DNA of 63,693 bases from an uncultured Collinsella sp. (GCA_902491395.1 CABUHO010000013.1:1-63693), one strand, 5' to 3'. Shown: positions 23,913 through 32,801, counted from the first letter of the stretch. Numbers and translations are program-made. Notes: generated by a model not told the origin, from the letters alone.

Positions 23913-24119
23913 GTGAACGCTCGAGATATCGCCGTTGCCGCCGTTGCATTGACGCTTGGTTGCCTTGGTCCTACGGCCGCGCTCGTCGCGGGCATGCAGG
24001 GGTCTTGTGGGGCTGCCTCTATCGTGGTCGGCGCGTTGATCGCGGCCACACTGCTGGGAAGCGCCGGTGTTGTCCTTTGTCGCGATGATGAGGACGAGGT
24101 TCCGGAGTCGCATCTCTAA
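23913..24119 (+). CDS. Small two-helix membrane protein
   Basis: The 68-residue product has two hydrophobic segments (about 7-27 and 34-56) joined by GMQGSCG, and an acidic tail DDEDEVPESHL. No family is recognised. GTG 23913 has GGAGG upstream at good spacing, which supports translation. It stands alone between two terminator-like hairpins. Confidence 0.55.
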   Translation: MNARDIAVAAVALTLGCLGPTAALVAGMQGSCGAASIVVGALIAATLLGSAGVVLCRDDEDEVPESHL

Positions 24120-24156
24120 CTGTTGCGAAAATGACTGTTGGCCATGGCTGAACATG

Positions 24157-24195
24157 AAAACCGCACAAGGGGAGTGCCCTTTGCGGCGGTTTTTG
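24157..24195. terminator. Bidirectional terminator between convergent genes
   Basis: AAAACCGC pairs with GCGGTTTT, with an inner CAAGGG/CCCTTTG stem. A-runs and T-runs on the outside make it usable from both strands. It lies between the small membrane protein gene and the convergent panE-like gene. Confidence 0.8.
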
Positions 24196-24227
24196 CTATT
24201 GAGACTGTTGGATGCGGTGCGGCGGCG

Positions 24228-25142
24228 TTACCAGCTTGCCTCGATATCACGGATGCGCTGATAGAGCCATTCGTTCTGCGGCGCTTGGATATCGTGCTTG
24301 GCCGCGAGGCGGCGGACGGTGCCCGCGAACTCCTCGACCTCTGTTTTGCGCTGCGCGACGCGGTCCTGCGCCATCGAGGGCATGCCGGCGGGGTCGAGCC
24401 CCTCGATGAGATGCACCATCTGCGTTAGGTCTGCCTCGGTGAGCTCGATACCCTCGGCGTTGGCGACCGCAAGCGTCTCGCGCATGGCGGAGACAAAGCA
24501 ACGACGCTGCTCGGAGCCCTGTTCCGTGGCGCTTCCGTACGTACCGCCGTAGGCCATGCAGGTCTGGTTGATGCCGTCGTTGAGCATGAGCTTGGCCCAC
24601 ATGCGATGTGCGATGTCGTGCTCGACGGTATGGGCGATGCCGCAGCGCGTGTAGAGCCCGTCGATAGCGGTGACGGTCGCGGGGTCGGTGCCGGCGGCCG
24701 CACCAAAGCGGATCTCGCCCGCATTGGTAAAGGTGAGCGCGCCGTTGAGAAACACAGCGTCCATGCCTTGGCAGATTCCGAGGACGGTGTGCTCCCAGCC
24801 AAAGCGCTCGGCAATCTTTTGCTCGCTGGTGATGCCGTTGCATAGGGATGCGATGAGCGTGTCGGGCCCTACGATGCGTTCCATAGTCTTGAGCGCCTGG
24901 TCGAGTCCGGTTGTCTTGACCGTGAGGATGACCAGGTCGACGGGCGTCGCCTCGCTCGCGCGGACGGACTTGAGCGCGCAGGGCTTGCCGTTGACGGTGA
25001 GCGCATCACCCGCGTGGCGCTCAAAGCGCGCGTCGTCCATAACGTATTCGACGGCGTCGTTGCCGAGCGCTTGGGCGATCATGCTGCCGTAGAGCAGGCC
25101 CACGCCGCCCTTGCCGATGAAGGCGACCTTGTTGATCTGCAT
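24228..25142 (-). CDS. Ketopantoate reductase-family (PanE/ApbA) protein
   Basis: The 304-residue protein has the N-terminal nucleotide-binding fold (KVAFIGKGGVGLLYGSMIA), LVILTVKTTGLDQAL, and the C-terminal helical domain with KLMLNDGINQTCM, where Lys and Asn match the PanE active site. PanE reduces 2-dehydropantoate to pantoate with NADPH. Many paralogues have other 2-keto acid substrates, so the role in CoA synthesis is not certain. ATG 25142 has GGGGAG at 9 nt; an ATG at 25151 would leave no spacing. Confidence 0.85.
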   Translation of the reverse strand: MQINKVAFIGKGGVGLLYGSMIAQALGNDAVEYVMDDARFERHAGDALTVNGKPCALKSVRASEATPVDLVILTVKTTGLDQALKTMERIVGPDTLIASLCNGITSEQKIAERFGWEHTVLGICQGMDAVFLNGALTFTNAGEIRFGAAAGTDPATVTAIDGLYTRCGIAHTVEHDIAHRMWAKLMLNDGINQTCMAYGGTYGSATEQGSEQRRCFVSAMRETLAVANAEGIELTEADLTQMVHLIEGLDPAGMPSMAQDRVAQRKTEVEEFAGTVRRLAAKHDIQAPQNEWLYQRIRDIEASW

Positions 25143-25159
25143 GTGAATCATCTCCCCAT

Positions 25160-25185
25160 AAAAAGGCGCCCGCGTATGGGGCGCC
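25160..25185 (-). terminator. Terminator of the cyclase-family gene
   Basis: On the minus strand GGCGCCC and GGGCGCC form a perfect 7-bp stem followed by TTTTT. It lies 75 nt after the cyclase stop and just before the start of the PanE-like gene. Confidence 0.8.
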
Positions 25186-25259
25186 TGATGGATTGTATGC
25201 CGCCGGGCCATGTCGCGTGCACCGGATGGCCGTATTTAGAAGAACAAACGCATGGGAAC

Positions 25260-26030
25260 TTATGACGCGGGGCAGACCGCAAAGACACGTGCGGGATAGC
25301 CGACGCCATCACGCACCTTGGGGAAGGTGCAGAAGATGACGGCGCCCGTGGCGGGAAGCTCGTCCAGATGGTCCATGACCTCAATCTGGTAACGGTCGAC
25401 CGAGAGGATGTACTGTTCGCCGGGGTAGGGGTAGGCATCCTCGCGTGTGGTCACGGTTGCGGGGTCGGTGTCTGCCGGTTCGTGGCCGATGGCACCGATG
25501 TTGCGCTCTTCTACAAGCCATTTGATGGCATCGAGGTCCCAGCCGGGGTAGTGGGGTTGGCCGTCCTCGTCCTTGTTTTCGAGGTCGGCGAGCTTGGACC
25601 AGTCGGAGCGGAAGGCGACAAAGGCGTCCTCGGGAATGCGACCGTGCTCGTCCTCCCAAGCCTTGAGGTCATCGATGGTCAGGATAAAGTCGGGGTTTGC
25701 GGCGCACTCCTCGTGCTTGTCGATCACACAGAGCGGATGCATAAACTCGATAGGTTCGATCTCGCCAAGGGAACGACCGTCAACATGGAAGTGGCGCGGC
25801 GCGTCGACGTGGGTGCCGTACTGCGAGGCGACCGAATACTGGAAGCAGCGCATGGGCGCGAGCATGTCTTCGGGCGTGCCGGGCAGGTAGTCGAAGAGCT
25901 TGGTGGACTCAAATGGCTCAAAGCCAAACCAGTGCGGGGTGTCGCACGAGAGCGTGTGGGTGAGGTCAACCCAGCGATAATCGGTGCTTTTGAGCTGGGA
26001 TGCGAGGTTCCAAAGGTCGAGCGCGGGCAT
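25260..26030 (-). CDS. Cyclase-family (kynurenine formamidase-like) metal hydrolase
   Basis: The 256-residue protein carries the cyclase-family metal motif SQYGTHVDAPRHFHVDG (HxGTHxDxPxH type; the first His is Gln-Tyr here) and DLTHTLSCDTPHW at the N-terminus. Members include kynurenine formamidase, isatin hydrolase and related amidases. The actual substrate cannot be told. It is monocistronic, with its own terminator. Confidence 0.82.
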   Translation of the reverse strand: MPALDLWNLASQLKSTDYRWVDLTHTLSCDTPHWFGFEPFESTKLFDYLPGTPEDMLAPMRCFQYSVASQYGTHVDAPRHFHVDGRSLGEIEPIEFMHPLCVIDKHEECAANPDFILTIDDLKAWEDEHGRIPEDAFVAFRSDWSKLADLENKDEDGQPHYPGWDLDAIKWLVEERNIGAIGHEPADTDPATVTTREDAYPYPGEQYILSVDRYQIEVMDHLDELPATGAVIFCTFPKVRDGVGYPARVFAVCPAS

Positions 26031-26192
26031 GGGTGGCTCCTTTCATCGGGCTTTTTGCTGATGTTAAAGCGGTGCCGTGACAGCTCGATTTCTGCTGGGT
26101 TACGATACGTTCTCGATTGCGATTCCAAGTTGTTTCGGTGATGTGACCGTTGTGTTTCGCCTTGTCAGGGTTTCGAGGGGAGAGGAGGAGCC

Positions 26193-27392
26193 GTGCAATA
26201 TCGTGTTGACCCCAAAAGCGGCAACCGCATCTCGGCGTTGGGGCTGGGGTGCATGAGGTTTCCCGGCGCGCCGGGGCGCCCCGATGCCAAGACGGCCGAC
26301 GCCATCATCTCCCGTGCGGTGGAACAGGGGATTAACTACCTGGATACGGCCTACCTCTATCCCGGCAACGAAGCTTGTGTGGGCGCTTCGCTTGAGCGCC
26401 TGGGTCTGCGCGACCGGGTTTTGCTTGCGACCAAGTTGCCGCACGCTTCGTGCAAATGCGCGGAGGATTTCGACCGCTATTTTGACGAGCAGCTGCGCCG
26501 TCTGCGGACCGACCGTATCGACTACTATCTCATGCACAACATCACCTCGCCCGCGCAATGGGAGCGCGTGGTGGCGTTGGGCATCGAGGACTGGATCGCG
26601 CGCCAAAAGGCGGCGGGGCGCATTCGCCAAATAGGCTTTTCGTACCATGGCAGCGCCTCGGATTTCATTACGATGCTCGATGCGTATGACTGGGATTTTT
26701 GCCAGATCCAGTACAACTATGCCGGCGAGCGCTATCAGGCGGGAACGGCGGGACTCATGGCTGCGGCGGAGCGTGGGCTTGCGGTATTTGTGATGGAGCC
26801 GTTGCTGGGTGGGCGTCTGGCGGGCAAGTTGCCCCCGCGGGCGCGCGCCGTGTTCGATGGCGCGAGTGATCCGCACCTGCAGACGCCGGTAGCCTGGGGA
26901 CTGTCGTGGGTGTGGAACCATCCTCAGGTGACCATGTTGCTTTCTGGTATGACCGATACTGCGCAGGTGGACGAGAATTCGGCGCTGGCCGATCGTGCGC
27001 TGCCGGACTCGATGACGACAGGCCAGCTCGATACTATCGCGCGCGTGCTGGAAGAGTTTGAGAAATCGAACCGTGTGCCCTGCACGGGGTGCGGCTACTG
27101 CATGCCGTGCCCCAAGGGCATCAACATCCCCGGATGCTTTGCCGCCTACAACGCGAGCTATGCGCACAGCTGGTTTACGGGACTGTCGCAGTACTTTACG
27201 GCGAGTGCGGTGCGCACGAGCGAGCCCAAGCTGGTGAGCAATTGCATCAAGTGCGGCAAATGTGCACGGCACTGTCCGCAACATATCGATATCCCCGAGC
27301 GTCTCGACGATGTGCGCCGCCGCTTTCAGCCTGGCCCCGTGACGGCCGCACTCAAAGCGTTCGGCAAAACGCGCTCCTTATGCCCCTTTTAA
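26193..27392 (+). CDS. Aldo/keto reductase with C-terminal ferredoxin-type Fe-S domain
   Basis: The 399-residue protein has an aldo/keto reductase barrel (LGLGCMRFPG, LDTAYLYPGNE with catalytic Tyr, LATKLPH with Lys, and YYLMHNI with His). It is followed by CTGCGYCMPCPKGINIPGC and CIKCGKCARHCPQHIDIP, two cysteine clusters able to hold [4Fe-4S] centres. This fusion is common in anaerobes and probably passes electrons from ferredoxin or flavin to the barrel. Start GTG 26193; substrate unknown. Confidence 0.9.
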   Translation: MQYRVDPKSGNRISALGLGCMRFPGAPGRPDAKTADAIISRAVEQGINYLDTAYLYPGNEACVGASLERLGLRDRVLLATKLPHASCKCAEDFDRYFDEQLRRLRTDRIDYYLMHNITSPAQWERVVALGIEDWIARQKAAGRIRQIGFSYHGSASDFITMLDAYDWDFCQIQYNYAGERYQAGTAGLMAAAERGLAVFVMEPLLGGRLAGKLPPRARAVFDGASDPHLQTPVAWGLSWVWNHPQVTMLLSGMTDTAQVDENSALADRALPDSMTTGQLDTIARVLEEFEKSNRVPCTGCGYCMPCPKGINIPGCFAAYNASYAHSWFTGLSQYFTASAVRTSEPKLVSNCIKCGKCARHCPQHIDIPERLDDVRRRFQPGPVTAALKAFGKTRSLCPF

Positions 27393-27407
27393 AGCCCGCA
27401 CCGATGA

Positions 27408-27492
27408 CCCTTTTATAACTTGTGGCGGAATAGTTCCTGGTTGCGGCAGAATAAGGCGTTAACGGGGGCCGTTTCACCGCAACTGATGGGGG
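27408..27492 (+). repeat. Dispersed palindromic repeat, copy 1
   Basis: This 85-bp sequence is largely identical to 28565-28651: shared blocks include CCCTTTTATAACTTG, ATAGTTCCTG, TTGCGGCAGAATAAGGC and AACTGATG. It ends 5 nt before GTG 27498, and its terminal GGGGG acts as the Shine-Dalgarno site. Its arms are more degraded than those of copy 2. Confidence 0.75.
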
Positions 27493-27497
27493 TTATC

Positions 27498-28517
27498 GTG
27501 GGTGACCGAGATTTATGTGATGATTCGCGTGATGTGCGTTGGGGCGTTTTGGGTGCGGGACGCATTTCGCATCGATTTGCATCGTCGCTCAAGGAGGTCG
27601 ACGGGGCACAGTTGGTGGCTGCGGCCGGCCGCACTCCTGCACATGTCGAGGAATTTTGCCGAGCGTTTTCGATCGATACCACGCATGGCTATGCTTCGGC
27701 CGACGATAACGGGTGTGCGGCTTATGACGCGTTGATCGCCGATCCCGATGTCGATGCCATTTATTTGGCACTTCCGCATGGCATGCATACGCATTGGGCC
27801 TGCCGCGCGCTGCGTGCCGGAAAGGCCGTGCTGTGCGAAAAGCCGGCGGTTTTGAGCGAGGAAGAGGCCCATGCGATCGTTTCCGTCTCTCGTGAGTGCG
27901 GCGTGCTGTTTATGGAGGCAATGAAAAATCGGTTTTGCCCAATGCGTGCTCGCGTGAAGGACTTGCTTGCGTCGGGTGAGCTTGGCCGTATTGTCTCGAT
28001 TAAGAGCGTGCAAAAGCTCGATTACGGCGAGTCCCCATCGAGTTATCTGCTCGATCCGTTGCAGGGCGGCTGCCTATATGACATGGGCTGCTATGCAGTC
28101 GGTTGGTTTGAGGACCTACTCACAGGTGCATGCGATGTCTCGTCTCGTGAAGTTCGCTGGCGTGACGTGCCGGGCGGCAAGGTGGATTGGGCAGATGATG
28201 TTCATATGAGCATCGGTGGTGTGCCGATTCATATGGTGTGCGATGGCATGGCTGAATATGAAAGCCACCTAACGATCATCTGCGAGCGGGGATCTTTGGA
28301 GATTGAACGCCTCCATCGCCCGGAGCTCGCTCATGTGAAGTATTCCGACGGTCGGGTAATCGAAATCGACGCCCTATTTGAGGTCGATGATTTTTACGGC
28401 GAGGTGTCGCATGCGACGCAGCTCATCCAGGTGGGGAAACTCGAAAGCCCCGTCATGTCCCTGGCCGCCACACAAGGCTGCGCGCACATCATCGATGCGA
28501 TTCGCTTGGCGCCCTAG
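27498..28517 (+). CDS. Gfo/Idh/MocA-family oxidoreductase
   Basis: The 339-residue protein has a Rossmann start (RWGVLGAGRISHRFASSL), VDAIYLALPHGMHTHWACRALRAGKAVLCEKPA with the EKP catalytic motif, and a C-terminal domain with GGCLYDMGCYAVGW. It is probably an NAD(P)-dependent sugar or dihydrodiol dehydrogenase; the substrate is unknown. GTG 27498 is chosen because GGGGG of the preceding repeat sits 5 nt upstream. An ATG at 27486 lies inside the repeat and has no ribosome site. It resembles, but is not a duplicate of, the oxidoreductase at 18384-19490. Confidence 0.87.
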   Translation: MGDRDLCDDSRDVRWGVLGAGRISHRFASSLKEVDGAQLVAAAGRTPAHVEEFCRAFSIDTTHGYASADDNGCAAYDALIADPDVDAIYLALPHGMHTHWACRALRAGKAVLCEKPAVLSEEEAHAIVSVSRECGVLFMEAMKNRFCPMRARVKDLLASGELGRIVSIKSVQKLDYGESPSSYLLDPLQGGCLYDMGCYAVGWFEDLLTGACDVSSREVRWRDVPGGKVDWADDVHMSIGGVPIHMVCDGMAEYESHLTIICERGSLEIERLHRPELAHVKYSDGRVIEIDALFEVDDFYGEVSHATQLIQVGKLESPVMSLAATQGCAHIIDAIRLAP

Positions 28518-28564
28518 GCTGTGGTGCTGGTGCTCAGGGGCTCGGCGGACCGTGTCTCTGATGC

Positions 28565-28651
28565 CCCTTTTATAACTTGCGGTGGGATAGTTCCTGTTTG
28601 CGGCAGAATAAGGCTTAAACAGGAACTATTTCACCACAACTGATGAGGGGG
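28565..28651 (+). repeat. Dispersed palindromic repeat, copy 2
   Basis: This copy folds best: 28574-28599 pairs imperfectly with 28617-28641, including the perfect inner ATAGTTCCTGTTT/AAACAGGAACTAT stem. It ends in TGATGAGGGGG, which supplies the ribosome-binding region of nfo starting at 28660. Same orientation as copy 1. Confidence 0.78.
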
Positions 28652-28659
28652 AGCTGGAG

Positions 28660-29526
28660 ATGCTGACGATTGGGTGCCATCTTTCGACGACGAAGGGCTA
28701 TCGGGCGATGGGGGATACGGCGCTGTCCATTGGCGCCAATACCTTTGCGTTCTTTACGCGCAACCCGCGCGGCGGCAAGGCGAAAGACCTTGATATGGAT
28801 GATGTGGCGGCCCTGCGTGAGCTTATGGCGCAAAATGGCTTTGGTCCGCTCGTGGCGCATGCCCCATATACCTATAACCCTTGCTCCGCTAAGGAGCGGG
28901 CGCGGGAGTTCGCCCTGGAGGCTATGGCGGAAGATTTGCAGCGTCTGGAGGCGCTGCCCGGCAACTACTACAACTTCCACCCCGGTGCGCATGTGGGGCA
29001 GGGTCCCGACGCCGGCATTCAGATGATTATCGATATCCTGTGCCAGGTGATGTTTGAGGGCCAGCAGACGACGGTGCTGCTCGAGACCATGGCGGGCAAG
29101 GGCACCGAGGTGGGCCGTAGTTTTGAAGAGCTGGCGCGCATCATCGAGGGCGTTGCTGCCGAGCGCCCCGAGTTGTCGGACAAGCTGGGCGTTTGTTTGG
29201 ACACCTGCCATGTGAGTGATGCCGGCTACGATATCATTCACGATCTTGACGGTGTGCTCGACGAGTTCGACCGCGTGGTGGGTATCGATCGCTTGTACGC
29301 CGTGCATATCAACGATTCCAAGAACCCCTGCGGCGCCCATAAAGACCGCCACGAGTGCATCGGCAAGGGCTATCTTGGTAGCGAGGAATTTGGCGGTGGT
29401 ATGCAGGTTATGCAGAATATTGTATCGAATGGTCGTTTACGTGCATTGCCATTCATTTTGGAGACACCGAACGAACTTGCAGGTTATGCAGCTGAAATCA
29501 AACTATTAAAGTCATTGCAGCAGTAA
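28660..29526 (+). CDS. nfo: Endonuclease IV (AP endonuclease)
   Basis: Nfo cuts DNA 5' of abasic sites in base excision repair, using three zinc ions. The 288-residue TIM barrel has GCHLSTTKGY, VAHAPYTYN, NFHPGAHVG, LLETMAGKGTEVG, GVCLDTCHVSDAGYD, HINDSKNPCGAHKDRH and the final LETPNE. These cover the metal ligands of the family. The last ~130 nt (from about 29396) switch to AT-rich codons such as TTA, GTA and CTA that are rare in the rest of the gene. Confidence 0.95.
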   Translation: MLTIGCHLSTTKGYRAMGDTALSIGANTFAFFTRNPRGGKAKDLDMDDVAALRELMAQNGFGPLVAHAPYTYNPCSAKERAREFALEAMAEDLQRLEALPGNYYNFHPGAHVGQGPDAGIQMIIDILCQVMFEGQQTTVLLETMAGKGTEVGRSFEELARIIEGVAAERPELSDKLGVCLDTCHVSDAGYDIIHDLDGVLDEFDRVVGIDRLYAVHINDSKNPCGAHKDRHECIGKGYLGSEEFGGGMQVMQNIVSNGRLRALPFILETPNELAGYAAEIKLLKSLQQ

Positions 29527-29587
29527 TAACTGTCACAAAGCGGAATACTTCATTCACGTTATGGGTTTGTTTCAATCAGTTTTCTAA

Positions 29588-29616
29588 TTGCAGATTCTTA
29601 CAAGCGGGTGCATAAT
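29588..29616 (+). promoter_or_regulatory. Promoter of the amino acid ABC transporter operon
   Basis: TTGCAG (29588-29593) and CATAAT (29611-29616) are 17 bp apart in an AT-rich stretch. The expected leader is about 50 nt to ATG 29674. Confidence 0.65.
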
Positions 29617-29673
29617 AGCCCTCAGTTTTTGCAGACCTCTGAATCACGTGGGGTCATTGGAAGGAGACTGATC

Positions 29674-30534
29674 ATGAAGCTTAAGAAGCTTGGCGCATTT
29701 GCCGCCACGGGTGCCATGGCACTCGCTCTTGCACTGACGGGTTGCGGCTCGTCTAACGCCACCTCTGGTTCCGATGCCGGTTCCAGCAGCTCTGACGACG
29801 CGAAGGTCGAGAAGGTCGACGGCTCCAAGGAGTACGCGCTCGTCAAGGACGGTACGCTGACCGTCGGCACCTCTGCCGAGTACGCTCCGTTTGAGTACAA
29901 GGACGACAACGGCGACTACCAGGGCTTTGACCTTGAGCTCATCAAGGCTATCGGTGACAAGCTGGGTCTGGATGTCGAGTACGTCAACAACGACTTCGAC
30001 ACGCTCGTCCCCGGCGTTGCTTCGGGCGCCAAGTATGACGTTTCCATCGCGGCTATCACCGACACGCCCGAGCGTGAGAAGGAAGTCACTTTCTCCGATT
30101 CCTACTACATGGACGATCAGGCTATCGTGACCAAGGTCGATAACACCGACATCACGGCCGACAACTACAGCGAGAAGCTCAACAACGCCGACGCTACCAT
30201 CATCGTCCAGTCTGGATCGACCGCCGAGGCCTTTGCCCAGGAGAACTTCCCTAAGGCCAAGATCGTCCCCTACAAGGACGCCACCGAGTGCTTCAGCGCC
30301 CTGCAGTCCGATAAGGGTGACGCCGTGGTGACCAACCGCTCCGTTGCCAGCCAGCTGACCGCCGAGCAGTTCAACACCTGCCAGACCATCAAGCAGATCA
30401 GCACCGGCGAGGAGTACGCTATCGCCATCAACCAGGGCAACACCAAGCTCAAGGACGACATCAACCAGGCCATCAAGGACCTGACCGACGACGGTACCGT
30501 TGACGCCCTCATGGCTAAGTACAACATCAAGTAA
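29674..30534 (+). CDS. Amino acid ABC transporter substrate-binding lipoprotein
   Basis: The 286-residue protein starts with a lipoprotein signal peptide ending in the lipobox LTGC (Cys at about 24), then a Ser/Asp-rich linker. The mature part is a type II periplasmic binding fold (LTVGTSAEYAPFEYKDDNGDYQGFDLELIKAIGDKLG), of the SBP_bac_3 family for polar amino acids. It is anchored outside the membrane and delivers substrate to the permease and ATPase encoded next. ATG 29674 follows AAGGAG. Confidence 0.94.
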   Translation: MKLKKLGAFAATGAMALALALTGCGSSNATSGSDAGSSSSDDAKVEKVDGSKEYALVKDGTLTVGTSAEYAPFEYKDDNGDYQGFDLELIKAIGDKLGLDVEYVNNDFDTLVPGVASGAKYDVSIAAITDTPEREKEVTFSDSYYMDDQAIVTKVDNTDITADNYSEKLNNADATIIVQSGSTAEAFAQENFPKAKIVPYKDATECFSALQSDKGDAVVTNRSVASQLTAEQFNTCQTIKQISTGEEYAIAINQGNTKLKDDINQAIKDLTDDGTVDALMAKYNIK

Positions 30535-30551
30535 AATAGTCACTTGATTGC

Positions 30552-30594
30552 GCGCGGGCCCTTTCCGTTTTGCGGAGAGGGCCTTTGCGCTTTT
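30552..30594 (+). terminator. Intercistronic hairpin with T-run
   Basis: GGCCCTTTCCG (30557-30567) pairs with CGGAGAGGGCC (30573-30583) with one mismatch, followed by TTTGCGCTTTTCTT. It probably ends part of the transcripts after the binding-protein gene, giving more binding protein than permease. Confidence 0.7.
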
Positions 30595-30651
30595 CTTGAC
30601 GGAGAGCGTTTCCGTCTCGTTTTGCCGGCAACTTCTACGATAGGAGCCACC

Positions 30652-32013
30652 TTGTCTCGACTGAACAAAGGAGCCGCGGAGCAGCGTTTTCCACTGCCCG
30701 CCTTGCTCCAAAAGCTAGCCTGCGTCATGGCCGTGGCGCTCGCGCTGGTGTGCGCGGGGGCATATGCGCCCACGACCGCCCAGGCGCTTGAGACCGCAAA
30801 GATTACCGCCCGACCCAACACCGGTTCGGGCAGCGCTGTGGTCGGCGGCACCGAGACGCGCATTACCTGGGAAGTTCAGGCCGATGCCGACGAGGAGCTG
30901 AGCGGTCTTTCGCTGACGTTTGTCGACGGCACGACGTTTGGTACCGATGACACGCGATTGACGATGCTCTCGGGCGAGGACCTCATGGATCGTACGCCCA
31001 TGAAGCCCACGTGCAAGGCTGACGGCCAGACGCTCAAGATCGACTTTGGCGAGACGGCGTCTGCCGGCGGCTATTTCCGCGTCGAGGTCTACGGCGTGAC
31101 CTTCCCCGTCGAGGGTGGCGACGAGGCCTTTAGCGGCACCTACACCTTGGCTGACGGTTCAACCAAGAAGATCTCCAAGATTCCGTCGGTGGAGATCAAG
31201 GGCGTGACGGCATTCGATAACTTCCTAGCCGACCTTAAGGAGCAGCCGTGGGTCGAGGCATGGAATTCCAACATGTTCCTTCGCCTGTTCCTGAACCCGG
31301 TCATTTTGGTCCAGAGCCTGCCGATCGTCTTCAAAGGCTTCCTCATGTCGCTCTCGATCGTGCTCGTGGCGTTTCCGCTGGCAATTCCCTTTGGCTTTGC
31401 CTTGTCGCTCATGCGCATCTCCAAGTCGCGCATCCTGCGTTGCCTTGCCGGCATCTATGTGAATATCATCCGTGGTACTCCGGCGTTCCTGCAGATCTAC
31501 ATCGCGTTCTTTGGCCTGCCGCTGGCCGGCGTCAAGGTTGACGACTATGTGCTGGGTGTCATCGTCATGGCCATGAATTCGTCTGCCTACCTGTGCGAAA
31601 TCTTCCGCGCCGGTATCCAGTCGATCCCCAAGGGCCAGAACGAGGCCGCGCGTTCGCTGGGCATGAATGCCTTCCAGACGCTGCTCTACGTTATGATCCC
31701 GCAGACGTTCCGTAATGTCTTGCCTACGCTGACCAGTGAGTTCATCCTGCTCTACAAGGATACGTCGCTGCTCGCGGCCGTTGGCGTGGTCGAGATCGTC
31801 ATGAACGCCCGCACCATCGTGGCCACGACGGGCTCCATCACGCCGTATGTGGTTGCCGCCCTGTTCTACCTGGTCATCACCCTGCCGCTTGCCCGCCTGG
31901 TGAGCGGTCTTGAGGCGAGGCTTTTGGGCACGGCCGAAACCAAAAAGAAGCGTCCCGCCAAGAGCGCCGGACAGGTCGTCGCGACGCCCGCTGATCATAT
32001 CGCCGGTCTGTAA
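30652..32013 (+). CDS. Amino acid ABC permease with N-terminal extracytoplasmic domain
   Basis: The 453-residue product is longer than usual permeases (about 220-240). Its C-terminal half is a HisM/GlnP-type permease, with SLSIVLVAFPLAIPFGFALSLMR and the EAA loop EAARSLGMNAFQTLLYVMIPQ. The N-terminal 175 residues hold a signal-like hydrophobic segment (about 17-45) and a beta-rich domain with WEVQADADEELSGLSLTF. This domain should lie outside the membrane and may meet the binding protein. TTG 30652 with AGGAG 5 nt upstream is chosen. The fusion is unusual. Confidence 0.85.
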   Translation: MSRLNKGAAEQRFPLPALLQKLACVMAVALALVCAGAYAPTTAQALETAKITARPNTGSGSAVVGGTETRITWEVQADADEELSGLSLTFVDGTTFGTDDTRLTMLSGEDLMDRTPMKPTCKADGQTLKIDFGETASAGGYFRVEVYGVTFPVEGGDEAFSGTYTLADGSTKKISKIPSVEIKGVTAFDNFLADLKEQPWVEAWNSNMFLRLFLNPVILVQSLPIVFKGFLMSLSIVLVAFPLAIPFGFALSLMRISKSRILRCLAGIYVNIIRGTPAFLQIYIAFFGLPLAGVKVDDYVLGVIVMAMNSSAYLCEIFRAGIQSIPKGQNEAARSLGMNAFQTLLYVMIPQTFRNVLPTLTSEFILLYKDTSLLAAVGVVEIVMNARTIVATTGSITPYVVAALFYLVITLPLARLVSGLEARLLGTAETKKKRPAKSAGQVVATPADHIAGL

Positions 32014-32025
32014 GGAGGTCCTATC

Positions 32026-32778
32026 ATGAGCGAAACCAATAACTCGAACGAGGTTGTCGTCAGCATCAAGAACCTCCAGAAGGCCTTTGGCGATAACGTC
32101 GTTCTGCGAGATATCGATCTGGATGTGCATAAGGGCGAGGTCGTCGTAGTTCTGGGTCCCTCGGGCTCGGGTAAGTCGACGATGCTTCGCTGCATCAACC
32201 GTCTTGAGCATCCCACGAGTGGCTCGATTGTCGTTGAGGGTGTGGACGTGTGCGCCAAGGGCGTCGACCTTAACAAGGTACGCACCCATCTGGGTATGGT
32301 GTTTCAGCAGTTCAACCTGTTCCCGCACCTGTCGGTCAAAAAGAACGTCATGCTTGCGCAGCAAAAGGTGCTTAAGCGCAGCAAGGAGGAGGCCGAGAAG
32401 ATCGCCGTCGAGGAGCTCACCAAGGTCGGCCTGGCCGAGCGCATCGACTTTATGCCGAGTCAACTTTCGGGCGGCCAGCAGCAGCGTGTGGCCATTGCCC
32501 GTGCTCTATCGATGAATCCGCACGTCATGCTCTTTGACGAGGCGACCTCGGCGCTCGATCCCGAGCTTGTTCGCGATGTTCTGGGTGTTATGCGCGACCT
32601 GGCGCGTGATGGTATGACCATGATCGTCGTGACGCACGAGATGGGCTTTGCCCGCGACGTTGCCGACCGCGTGGTCTTTATGGACGGCGGCGTTATCGTG
32701 GAAGAGGGCACGCCGAGCGAGGTCTTCGACCACCCCAAGAGCGAGCGCACCAAGGCATTCTTGGGCAATATCTCGTAG
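32026..32778 (+). CDS. Amino acid ABC transporter ATP-binding protein (GlnQ-like)
   Basis: The 250-residue ATPase has Walker A GPSGSGKST, a Q-loop in VFQQFNLFPHLSV, signature LSGGQQQRVAIARAL, Walker B VMLFDEATSALDP and the H-loop THEMGFA. These match GlnQ/HisP-type polar amino acid transporters. AAGGAGG precedes ATG, 12 nt after the permease stop. It energises uptake with the upstream permease and binding protein, and a strong terminator closes the operon. Confidence 0.95.
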   Translation: MSETNNSNEVVVSIKNLQKAFGDNVVLRDIDLDVHKGEVVVVLGPSGSGKSTMLRCINRLEHPTSGSIVVEGVDVCAKGVDLNKVRTHLGMVFQQFNLFPHLSVKKNVMLAQQKVLKRSKEEAEKIAVEELTKVGLAERIDFMPSQLSGGQQQRVAIARALSMNPHVMLFDEATSALDPELVRDVLGVMRDLARDGMTMIVVTHEMGFARDVADRVVFMDGGVIVEEGTPSEVFDHPKSERTKAFLGNIS

Positions 32779-32801
32779 CTGGTTGACAGAACTTTCGTTA
32801 C

